A stretch of DNA of 64,000 nt from the NCBI GenBank assembly GCA_033439765.1, contig JAULSN010000001.1, forward strand, positions 8,742,001 through 8,806,000. Direction: 5' to 3'. The notes beneath the pieces are model-generated. The model saw only the letters and a program-made list of their open reading frames with translations, made no database searches and was not told where the DNA came from. Source of the DNA: Lasiosphaeria ovina (lineage: Eukaryota; Ascomycota; Sordariomycetes; Sordariales; Lasiosphaeriaceae). The translations under genes were made by a program, and so were the position numbers. Positions 21,964 through 31,399 of this stretch are shown here, piece after piece. Every line of letters starts with the position of its first letter. Position 1 is the first letter of the stretch.

Positions 21964-23436
21964 ATGACGGACCAAGGGCTGGCAAGTCTCCTAATCAAAA
22001 ATAGGGAAAGGTATCTAAACACGACAAAAGACCAGTGTGTTCAGTACCTACAGAAATACAAAAATGACGTCAAAGAGGACCTCATCCGATTGACGAGTGA
22101 CCGAGTGGATCAGTACTTGGATCAGCTAGTTTCCGTTGCTAAGACAATAATGGACACTGTCGAAGAGCTCCACCCCGCCGAGATATTACCTGACAAGCAG
22201 ACCCTGAAGGACACCCTGAAGCACACCCTGCTCGAGGAAGTCGCGGTAATTATGAATGAACATATAGACCGCAAGTACGACCTAGGCCCGTCAGGTGCAT
22301 CGGTTCCTTCAGAGACAGCTCCTATAAGTACAGCCATACCGGGCGTCTCGAGCGACAGTGGACTATCGAGTCAGCAACTAGCCAACCCAGCCTTGGACAG
22401 TGTGCTTATTAGCCCCGAGCCCGTGCAACACCTCCACGAGGCTGGGATGGATGTCCAGGTCCTGTCGCCCCATACACCTAGACATGGTAGTATTCCACAA
22501 GTAAGCCGCTATACTTGCCTCACACTTAATTATCCCCGAGTCCCGATACATTTGACTAACTTCTAAACCTTTACGACCTGTCTAGACCGAGCATCGAAAT
22601 GTCACTGAGCCCTGCACTCGTGGCTCGACCCCCCGACCTAGGAAGAGATCTAGGGTAGATGAAAACGAACAGCTGGCAAGTTCCTCTCTTAAACTCGCTT
22701 GGAGAAGCGGCCCCCTCACCAAGTCAAGCTTTCTTCTGATCACTTGGCATGGCTTGTTGTCGCTGACAAGGACGAACCCGGCCATCACAGACCGAGAAGG
22801 GCTCCATACCGTGCAGAGAGGTACAAGGCCTGGACTACATCTTCCGATCCCCCAGTGTTGGATCCGGCTGCTGGTTCATTATCCGATGTGACGGCAACCA
22901 AGATAGGAACTCGACTGTGTACAGGTTTACGGATCACCCCCTCAATTGCAATCGAGCCTTCAGACACTTCGACCCAGAGAGTGGGGAGAAACACGGGTGT
23001 CACGGTGCACTCAGAAAGTCCGATATTGACTCGAATGAAAAGATAGTCAAGAGGTTTGGTTATAGAGGTGAAGCGCCATGTTTCTTCTTGTCGTCCAATC
23101 CCACCCCCACCAAACAGACGTTGGCTAAATTGCTGGCGGTTCTCCAAACCAGTCGTGGGCAACGAGCTCTGCGACAAGTGGGTGGAAGAAAGCAACAGAA
23201 TGACCATTACCTTGGGCAAAGTCAAGCGAGTCACCTACGATGTAGCTCAAGGGGTTACCCGCCAGAGCAGCCATTTTCCTGGTTTCCGGTCTGAAACTAA
23301 CATGGTCGCGAGCCCGTCAAGTGCTGATGGGCGCAAGTCTGGTCCCGAACTCGGAACTGCCAGGAGACATTTCCCCGTGCAGCGTAACAGCCAACAAGAC
23401 AACACCATCACCGTGGCTGGCCTGAACCCTCCGTGA
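21964..23436 (+). CDS. Gene B: paralogue of gene A, unknown function
   Basis: Exons 21964-22500, 22586-22675, 22791-23067 and 23153-23436 give 395 residues. Intron 1 has branch TTGACTAAC and intron 2 branch CGCTGAC. Intron 2 starts with GC (CTG|GCAAGT), a GC-AG intron, at the position where gene A has GTGAGC. The first exon is 537 nt, as in gene A, and intron positions and phases match throughout. Residues 210-302 form the shared Cys/His domain (GSIPCREVQGLDYIF, WFIIRCDGNQ, FTDHPLNCNRAFRHF, KHGCH, KIVKRFGYRV), followed by WVEESN and a shorter tail ending NPP. Gene A has WVEQSN at the matching place. The proteins are clearly related but well diverged. No named family was recognised and the function is unknown. 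The gene lies between two inverted LTR copies. Confidence 0.75.
22676..22790 (+). other. Non-canonical GC-AG intron in gene B
   Basis: The donor is CTG|GCAAGT, the branch CGCTGAC is about 25 nt before the acceptor, and the acceptor is CACAG|ACCGAG. The same intron in gene A begins GTGAGC and ends GCAG|ACGGAG. Phase 0 is kept in both. Confidence 0.65.
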
Positions 23437-23999
23437 GTTCTGTCTCCCTTTTGCCTCCTTCTTTTCCGCCCTCTTCCCTCAATCCCCACCCAGGCACGTG
23501 GCAGCTGGGCTGCTGGGGCGGCCCCCCTTTCCGTCTCCTCAATAAACACGAACCCGCGCCCTCTCCGCACATCCCACGCATACATACATGCTTGGTTACA
23601 CCAGCGCTGCACACTCAAGAAGGGTGGATCGACCAACATTCTGCTAACTCCCCACCTCGGGCAACCAGCCATTGATCATCCATGTCGTAAGCGACATACT
23701 CCCGACGGCGACGATTGTGGCTGGGAGAACCACGCCCCGTGGTGGTTGAGAGTCGGTGCGCCAAACTGTTATACCGACCGACCCTTGAACAGTCTGGTCC
23801 AGGGGGGTTGGGGGGACCAGACCACAAAAATCGCTCAAGGCTGGAGACCAAGGCCGCTGGGGCCCCGGTAATGACGTTGACTTTTGCATTTACCTCGTAT
23901 ATTGGAGTATATTGTTTATTGCCCTTTTCTCTTCATTCTCTCGCTTTACTTCTTCTTCGTCTTCTTATTATTATTGTCATTTCTGTTGTTGTTGTTATT
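23437..23999. other. Pyrimidine-rich 3' region of gene B
   Basis: No gene is seen. The sequence becomes T- and TTC/TTG-rich towards 23930-23999, directly before the LTR fragment. Confidence 0.5.
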
Positions 24000-24211
24000 T
24001 GTCGCCCTAAAATTGACCCTAGTGTGCAAAATGAGCCATTCTCTTTCCTAGCTTCTGTTTACTTCCTTAGCTTACGCCCGAATGCCCTCAAGCTCCCTCA
24101 CAACCGGAGATCCGCTCAGTCTACGGCATTCCGGTTGCCCTGAAGGCCCGGCCGGGATACGGATTTCCGTGGGGATATTCAGAGGTCTTGTTGGCTATAT
24201 AAAGACGATTT
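24000..24211 (+). repeat. Truncated LTR fragment, plus orientation
   Basis: It starts TGTCGCCCTAAAATTGACCC and runs nearly identical to the reverse complement of 20577-20390. It has a 13-bp insertion near 24167 and breaks off just after the TATA-like CTATATAAAGACG. The two copies therefore form inverted repeats about 3.4 kb apart around gene B. Confidence 0.75.
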
Positions 24212-24616
24212 TTACCTGTATTTTAGACCGATCCCAGTGATTCTATAACGCGGTCTTATGGGGGGATTTAAAAGGAGAGCCCTGCATATATAATCTATTT
24301 CCTCCTTTTTCAGTTCCTTTACTTCATTTTCTCTTTTCCTCACTCACTCACCTACACACCCTCAGATCCACTTGCCCAGCTTGTACGTAAGCCGCGGCTC
24401 AGCTTCGGCTAATATCTACCTATTACATAGCACAGCTTTGCGAGAAAGTGCAGTTTTCACCGAAGAGCCCAAAAATAGTCCCCGTGTAAGCAGGGCCCCA
24501 GAACTGGCACCGAGGTTCTCTAAGTTGGCCTGATCGTTGAAAGACGATCGTGCCTCTTTGGATATGAGCTAGATTGTGGAATTTGAAAGAACCATCCAGA
24601 TAGTTAGATAGGTAGA
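24212..24616. other. Spacer downstream of the HET gene
   Basis: No reading frame or repeat terminus is seen. Confidence 0.45.
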
Positions 24617-27600
24617 CTATGTCGCCGGTAGCTGTATGACCATTGTGGAAGCCGAGGCCGCCGTAGATCCTATAGGGATCGTGCTCTCAAACTCTAGAAA
24701 CCAGTCCTTACCTCCCTTTTTGCCACTTCTCTTCTGCTTATCGTTGAAACTTAATCCTCGTAGCATCGAAAAACGGCGAGCAGCTTCACTTGAGTTATTA
24801 CCAGCTTCGTCGGATGTTGGCCCCTCGGGCTGTTGCATTGTTGGCGAGATACAGCTCTCTTGTTGACCGCCTGTCGATGCCCTCTCGTCCTCCACCTCGC
24901 TTGAAGGAATGAAGTCCCCAGCATTTACTGGCGGATCGGGCTCAGTCTGGAGACTCAGCCCTTTGTTCGATTTCCAGAACGTTCTAAAGGCAGCCGAACG
25001 TACTACAATATTTATTATTAGTATCTGTCATATTTTGGCGAGGCCTGTACCGTCTTACCATTATTCCTTTTAGGCAAACCGACGTCTGATGATGAGTTGG
25101 TACCTCGCCTGTGTCTTGATGGGCGTGGATCGGGTGGTGTGTCTAGTGGCGGAATACGACTGCTCACATCCTGTTCCACCTCTTGACTTGGGACTCTATT
25201 TATCCTATCTTTGTTGGTGCCCGAGGCAATGATGGTTGTTTGCCCTGCCGAATGGTTCTTGGCTTTTGTATGTAACTGTGGTCGAGTCTCCACTTTGGAG
25301 TCGTGATTGGTGCTGTCCATCGATAATCCCGGCTGCAAACTCTTCGACCGTGTTACCAACTCCATGAAATCATTCAACCCGGACCATGTCGCCCAGTCAA
25401 GCGCGGTCTGGTTTGACGAGTCCTCGGTCTCAATATCGGAATCGTATCGAAGAACTCGACAGATCAGCTCTGGATCCCCAGTAGCTGCAGCGTACATGAG
25501 CAGTGTCATTCCCGGCACCCAGCGTAAACGTAGCTGCTCAAAGACTTCGTTGTCCATGATGTACCGAATAACTCCGTCATGATCTCGTCGTCTTGCATCG
25601 TCCCATTTCCGTTTTGCCACCGGATCCGGTGTCGCAGGCCAGACTGATTGGACGGATTTCCTGCTTTCCATCTCCGTCACGTCGTTCGAAACAGCGTCGA
25701 GGTTCACTTTGAGCAATTCTGTGCGCTCCCGAAGCCCCAATTGCTCCCTCGTTTGCCCCTCAAGCTTGGACTGGAGGGTTTCTTCTTGGGCCTTCAGCAA
25801 CGCTATTTCTTCACGAATTTGCTGCAGTTCCCTCGTAGTGGTGTCGATTTCCCCGTTCAAACCATCGAAAGCGCGCGCACACTCTTCACTCTCGGACGAT
25901 ATGCTCAGTTGAGCCAAGACAAGTCGTACTAGACTACAGCAGTCTCGGCGGATTTCCATCTGGTCTTTTATATGAGGCCAGCGGGGAGTGAAACTGGGCG
26001 AGCTTGCATCCCGCGACGTGTCGTCACTCGAGAGGCTCACAACCCAGAGCCGATGCTGGTCTGTCGCTTCATTCTTGATAGACGCTCTTAACGTTGAGGG
26101 TGGTAAGAAGGCTTCCATGATTTCGGTGGTTGCCGCGCATGCGAGGCTTGGCCAGAAGCTTTCGACAAGAGGTAAGGGCGTTGGCGGTACGCTGTCACAG
26201 TAGAGGCAAACCCGGGGGTTTTTCCCCCCCACGGCTGACTCCCGGAAAAACTCCAGCGCGAGTATGAACTGGCTGGCGGCCACGGCTACCGAATCTCTTT
26301 CACCTTGGTTAAACGGGGAATAGGAGAACCTGACTAGGAAGAGAACCGAGTTCTGCTCAGTCCCGAAGTCCTGTTCTCGTGGAGTTTTGATCATTGCCTT
26401 ATCCCTTTCGAAACATCCCACCGGGAATATATCGCCGATCTTAACCTTCCCTGGGGACGGTGGTGGTTCTAGGTAGAGCCAATATGATTCGTCATTCGAT
26501 GCGGTAACATCGCTCGCCCGGTTATTGCAAATCCAGATGGTTTCGGGAGTCGGTGTCTCTGAAGGCATCGGCAAATAGATGGTATTCAAGCCCCTAGGAC
26601 GAAGGAAAACAGGGCGGGCGTGAGCGCTGGACCTTCTAGTTTGACATTGGACGAGAGGGATTGCCGCTACGCGTGATGGGTTGTTTTTGGGGCCGCACGA
26701 CAGATAACCGTAAACGACTTGGCTCGAAGAACCTGTCATTGTGGGACTGGGGCAAAGAGACATGCTGATGGGAATTTTCCCGCCAGGTGTGTCAAACGCC
26801 TGGACATGGGTTTCCGTATGACTGGTTGACCGTTGCACAATCCCTCCGCATAGCTTGAAGGCGGCAGGAGAGGTTGCGAGCACGCCCCCTGAAATCGCAG
26901 GGGAGACAGCATATTCTTGTTCGGCCTCCATCTGTTCAAGCGACCAGGCGAGGATTGAGTCGTCGGGTGTTTTCTTCATGATCTCCACTTGAAGGCGATA
27001 GAAGGCACTTTCGAGGCCCTCACCGTAGATTGGAGACAGGATAATGTTGAAAACGCCGAGTAGGCAGTATGCCATATCTTCAAGGACCGTGGTTTCCCGC
27101 CTTGAAGCCCAAGACATCCTCTGCGCAACACTGCAACTCTGCGGGTTTGTAATGCCTGTGAGGATAGCGTGCGGGATTCCGGTCGCGTCCCTGATCGCTT
27201 CCCACAGGGACGATTTTGTACCAAGCTGAGCCCAGGCCGAATCGAAAAAGATCATCTTTTTGGGATCCTGAGGGGCCAGCAGCTCTTGAAGTGTCCACCC
27301 CCGTGTAAACCAGCGGCTTTTGGAGATCTGGTTGGATTGTCCCGGTTCCACGTCGGCCAGGTATGCGTAACAGAGTTCGGATTTCTGGTACCATCGAAAC
27401 ATGGAGTTGATGGCTGAGCTGAGCTCTACCGCGTTGGTCTTATCGATACAACATGTGTCGATCCAGATGTAGTCGATGTTGTGTTTGCGGGCTTGTTCGC
27501 AGCAGCGGTCCAGCTTCTCCCTCTGCGCCGAACCGCACCTGTCAAGCGCCTGCATGTCCTGAAAAGACAGCTCCTCTTCTTCTTCCCCCCATGTGTGCGA

Positions 27601-27672
27601 CAGGATTGCGTACGGCTGTGTTGGGTTTTGGAAAGTTTTGAGGCGCTTGGTGTGGACGTTTATCAGTCGCAT
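24617..27672 (-). CDS. HET-domain protein with coiled coil and ankyrin-like region
   Basis: The start at 27672 (MRLINVHTKRLKTF) is the usual N-terminus of HET proteins. An open frame continues upstream for 75 codons but has no such homology and may be leader. The HET domain covers about residues 18-165: YAILSHTWG, DYIWIDTCCID and RGWTLQELLAP. A central region of about 400 residues follows, then a coiled coil (about 605-672), an ankyrin-like pair (about 695-775, with LLMYAAATGDPELI and ALDWATWSGLNDFMELV) and a Ser/Pro-rich tail. An intron with donor ATG|GTAAGA at 25058, branch TACTAAT and acceptor GTAG extends the protein in frame into exon 25002-24617, for 999 residues. A frame without that splice would stop at 25018. 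HET proteins trigger cell death on recognition of non-self, and this one is likely a recognition-locus member. Confidence 0.82.
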
Positions 27673-28375
27673 TTCGTCGGAGCCGTGAGGGGCCGGGGGA
27701 CGGACTGGCGAGCGCGCTGTGGCGAGACATCTAATTAGCAACAACAACAGGAGAACATAAGAGAGCGCATGTACTTGCCTACCTATACAAATGCCCGAAC
27801 TTGGGCAATGGTCCGGACCTGGGTCTTGCGCTCTGGGCATGGTTCTGGTTCCCGATTGACGCGTGCTGAAACGGAAGAGGGGCACAAGCAACGACAAGGC
27901 ACGTGAATGGCGCTCTTGCGTCGTATTCTATGCAATAATTCGGATACAGCGGTTTATGCCGCAGTTATGCACCTGACTGCAGTGGAAAATGGAAGTCAAG
28001 GAGCCTTGAGCTAAGCTCCTCCTGGCGAGGCATCGTTCAGCGGTGGCTGCTGGGGAGGCGGGCACAGCACTGCGACCTCAAAAACGACATTTTCCCATAT
28101 TGCTAGTGCCGTGGGGTTTTCACGGAAGACTTCTAGAAGACTCGGAGTTGGAGGTGGTGAAAACCGCAAGGGGTTGGTGGAACTGGGCAAAATACAAACG
28201 CCTCCCTGCCGTGGGCCCTTCTCTCTAGTCCTGCAGAAAGCCATCTTGTCAAGAGAGGTATGTAGGATACCGTTCAGGTTTTTCCACTTGGAGTTGGAGT
28301 CAGGGCTGTTTGTATCTCATCTCCATCGTGACAAAATAATTGATACACCAAATACCCTAACCCCACCCAAAATCG
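27673..28375. other. Leader and promoter region of the HET gene
   Basis: A likely 5'-leader intron on the minus strand has donor GTAGGCAAGT near 27781 and acceptor CTAATTAG near 27730. The remainder shows no gene. Confidence 0.4.
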
Positions 28376-28639
28376 ATGTCGACCGAGGAACTGCAATTGC
28401 GACGGCACAACGAAGCCTTATTCTTGCAGTATAAAATTTTGGAAGCAGTCTCTAAGCAGTTTGAAGAGTCTGTCACTCTTTTCTCGAAGTTTTGGGTTCC
28501 AGTTTGGCGGTTCTATTCGCGTCGCAAAGTCTTGGTGGATCAATTATTTTGTCATGATGGAGCTCATAAACTGGGGTCTCCGATTTTTAACCTTAAGATT
28601 CTGATTCTTGACGATCCTGATTATTACATACGCAAGTAA
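28376..28639 (+). CDS. Small hypothetical protein, 87 residues
   Basis: ATG at 28376 opens MSTEELQLRRHNEALFLQYK and ends ILDDPDYYIRK with a stop at 28637-28639. The composition is amphipathic and protein-like, without signal peptide or known domain. It ends 36 bp before the target duplication of the large DNA element, so it may be the remnant of a gene cut by that insertion or simply chance. No function is assigned. Confidence 0.3.
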   Translation: MSTEELQLRRHNEALFLQYKILEAVSKQFEESVTLFSKFWVPVWRFYSRRKVLVDQLFCHDGAHKLGSPIFNLKILILDDPDYYIRK

Positions 28640-28675
28640 CTTGGCTGGTTGCAAGCGCCAGTTAACAGCTCGCTG

Positions 28676-28683
28676 GTGCCTAC
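28676..28683. other. Left 8-bp target-site duplication (GTGCCTAC)
   Basis: It is identical to 40970-40977 and directly abuts the left terminal inverted repeat. Confidence 0.85.
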
Positions 28684-28704
28684 TTATCTCAGCAGGCTCA
28701 GACC
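28684..28704 (+). repeat. Left terminal inverted repeat
   Basis: A 21-bp sequence matches the reverse complement of 40949-40969 at 20 of 21 positions (G versus A at position 12). Confidence 0.88.
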
Positions 28705-28870
28705 TCTTTTTCAGGCGTAGAAAATAAAGGAAGGTGCCTGCGGCACCCCCCCCCATAAAAGAAGGCACCCTAGACCGCATTCGTATCCTGTGACCCGCAA
28801 ATTTTTGGTGTGGCACAGATAGACCCACTTGGACCCACATTGCACAGAACGCCTGAAAAAGAGGTCTGAG
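28697..28870. repeat. Left subterminal foldback
   Basis: The 21-bp arms 28697-28717 and 28850-28870 are perfect inverted repeats separated by 132 nt. The outer arm overlaps the terminal repeat by eight bases (CTCAGACC). Confidence 0.85.
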
Positions 28871-30701
28871 AGAAAAATGTTGCCGGGGGGGGGGCATAGC
28901 TCTCTGCGCCCTATACAAATAGAAAAAATGTCAAAAAGTTATCCTGCAACTGCACAACAACAACACATCTTCAAAATATGAAAATATATATCTGAGGATG
29001 CTGAGACGCGCGTAAGTCTTTTGGTATAATTTTTATATCGTTGGAGGAAGTAGAAGTGTTATTCGTAATGTCAAACGGAAAAACAACCATAGATCTCTGT
29101 CTTTTTGCCGTAACCTTCATCCCAACTATGCCATCACAACAGGGCCGAAAAATCTGAAAATTTGCATATAGAATGCCCTCGCGCAGGGCATCCTCCGCAT
29201 GTAATCTTTTCCTCCTACAACCTACCTCTTCCATTTGACCTCCCGGAAGACCGCCCGCACCGCCAAAATGGACGAAAATGCGCGTAAAAAGCGCATCAAC
29301 GACGTGATCTGTAAGATCACAGGCGCAAAGGAAGCCCGCCAGGGACAGGTTGAGGCAGTATATCGGCTTGTACACCAGCAAAAGGATACAGTCCTCGTCG
29401 CCGCAACAGGCTACGGCAAAAGCGCCGTGCTCTACGCCTTCTCGGCACTCACGATACTTACTACAGTACAAATCGTCCCTCTCACGAAGCTAGGCGAGAA
29501 CCAACGGGATGACATTGCCCGGGCAGTCCCTTCTTCGAAGCCTATCTGGATTGACAGTAACACCCACCTCAAGGTCAGCCCCTTTTTTACCCCTGACCCC
29601 TGAATAAATTGAGGCTAACTAATTTATCCAGAACCCGAACGTTTGGAATAAAGTCAAAGCTGGCCAATATAGTCATGTGCTTCTAAGCCCTGAACAAGCT
29701 GTCAACCCGAAGTTCAAAGCGGTCCTTCGTGATCCCGACTTTCACAGCAAGCTTGGACTCTTCGCCATAGACGAGCTTCACATGATCAGCGAATGGCGAG
29801 AGTTCCGGGAGGAATTCACCTATTTACACACGTTGAGGGCGTTGATACCGAAGAGGATTCCATTCTTTAGCTATACGGCAACGCTGGACAAGGATAACCA
29901 GGCATATATACTCAAGCATGCCGGCTTTGATCAGAGAAATCTCCGAATAATCCGCACATCGATCGACAGGCCCGAGATCACGGTCATCCTACTACCGTTA
30001 ATGAGGAAGGTCATTACGGATTTTAGGCGCCTATATTTCCTCGTAGAAGGATCCAAGCCTAACGAAGCCCGGCTGATAAAAAAAACGATTATATATATTA
30101 ATAGCAAGCCCAAGCTAATCCTGGCCCGGTATATCCTCCTCAAATACCTTTAAAAGGTCTGTGGCTTCACAAGCCAGTTTATAGCGAAAGTCATACGCCG
30201 GTACGATGCAGATGTGCGCCTAACCGACCAAGAGATCATCTTCAAGGACTTCGCGAATAGAGATACCGACTGCCGTATTATCCTAGCCTCTATATCCCTC
30301 GGTATGGGGATGGATATACCCGATGTATAGCGTATTGTTTAGTTCGGCATACCCCCGGGTCAAAGTCTTTCAGACATTTGGTAGCGTTTTAGAAGAGCAA
30401 TACGAAAGTGTGAAGGTTAGGGGGAGGCTTTTTTATTTACCCCCTACTATCTATTTGATCACCTAGGGAGTTATGATAAACTACTACCGAAGCCGAGAGG
30501 GCCGCCTATAAGAAGAGCCCGCCGCCAGCCTTATATACCAGCCATACCTAGTCGTCTTTAGAACCAACTATAGCTTGTTGAGCAGGATGACGATACCGTT
30601 AGCGAAGCCGGCAGCGATACATCTATTACTTCACAAGCTAGTGATGTCTCTCAAGCTGTTATTCCTGAGCTAGTCGATACGGAATTTAGGGGCTTATTTG
30701 A

Positions 30702-30965
30702 TGTAAGAGAGGGCAGGTACGCCTGATCAAGGTGGTCACAATGTAGGCAAGAAGAAGGGCGAGCAATGAGTGGCATTGGTGTAAGACTTCAACCTGGCCC
30801 TCGCAAAGGAAGGTGGGCGAGGGCCGCTGCTTATATACATGCTCAGGGGCTCCGTTCCTTGTGACGGCAGTAGCTGTGCCAACTGGCAGTGGTCTGGCCA
30901 GTTGGTGACAGGTGGTGGGCGCATACAAAGGTGTGCGCACGTGCTTGGGGTGCTCTTTCCTTACA
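30702..30965 (-). repeat. 3' LTR of the chromovirus
   Basis: 264 bp with TGTAAG...CTTACA ends and a TATA-like segment (TTATATA) inside. It is identical to the other LTR except T versus C in GCATACAAAG/GCACACAAAG. Confidence 0.92.
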
Positions 30966-31045
30966 ACTATCCCCCCCCCCGTAGATCGACGTCCTCGTCG
31001 ATCTTGAACCTTGTCTATTGTCCTTCCTCCAATAGGAGCAAAAGC

Positions 31046-31117
31046 GCCGCGGTAGTATAGTGGTTAACACCCTAGTATCTTTGCTAGAGGTCGGGGGTTC
31101 GAATCCTCCTCGGGGCA
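31046..31117 (+). tRNA. tRNA-like sequence inside the retrotransposon 3' region
   Basis: The A box TAGTATAGTGG (31053-31063) and B box GGTTCGAATCC (31096-31106) match the tRNA internal promoter. Acceptor arms GCCGCGG and TCGGGGC pair with one mismatch, and a T-arm GGGGG...CCTCC is present. The anticodon arm CTAG...CTAG leaves an 8-nt loop with TATCTTTG, which is abnormal, so identity is uncertain (possibly CTT). It lies antisense to the element, between chromodomain and LTR. It is either a captured tRNA gene or a tRNA-derived sequence. Confidence 0.5.
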
Positions 31118-31189
31118 TCTTGGTTCATGGGCACGGCCTGCGGGTCGTGCTCGTGGATCAATGACTTTTTAGTTATTCCACTTCCTGTA

Positions 31190-31385
31190 CCTTTGTTTTG
31201 CTTTTTTCTCGTATCGTTGTAGCACCTTCTGTACGTTAGCCAAGTATTCCCTAGGTTCCCAGGTATTGTATTCTACTGGCCAGCCTGCCCATTTGACTAG
31301 GAACCTTTTTCGTTCTCCTTCATCCTTATATTCCACGATGTCTTCTACTTCCCACTCCTCCTCTCCTTCTACTAGCTCTGGTAGT
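31190..31385 (-). pseudogene. Chromodomain of the retrotransposon
   Basis: The minus-strand frame reads EWEVEDIVEYKDEGERKRFL then VKWAGWPVEYNTWEPREYL, a typical chromodomain at the C-terminus of integrase. It binds methylated histone tails and directs integration to heterochromatin in chromoviruses. It is still open, but lies downstream of many stops. Confidence 0.75.
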
Positions 31386-31399
31386 GGTAGTACCTTCTA

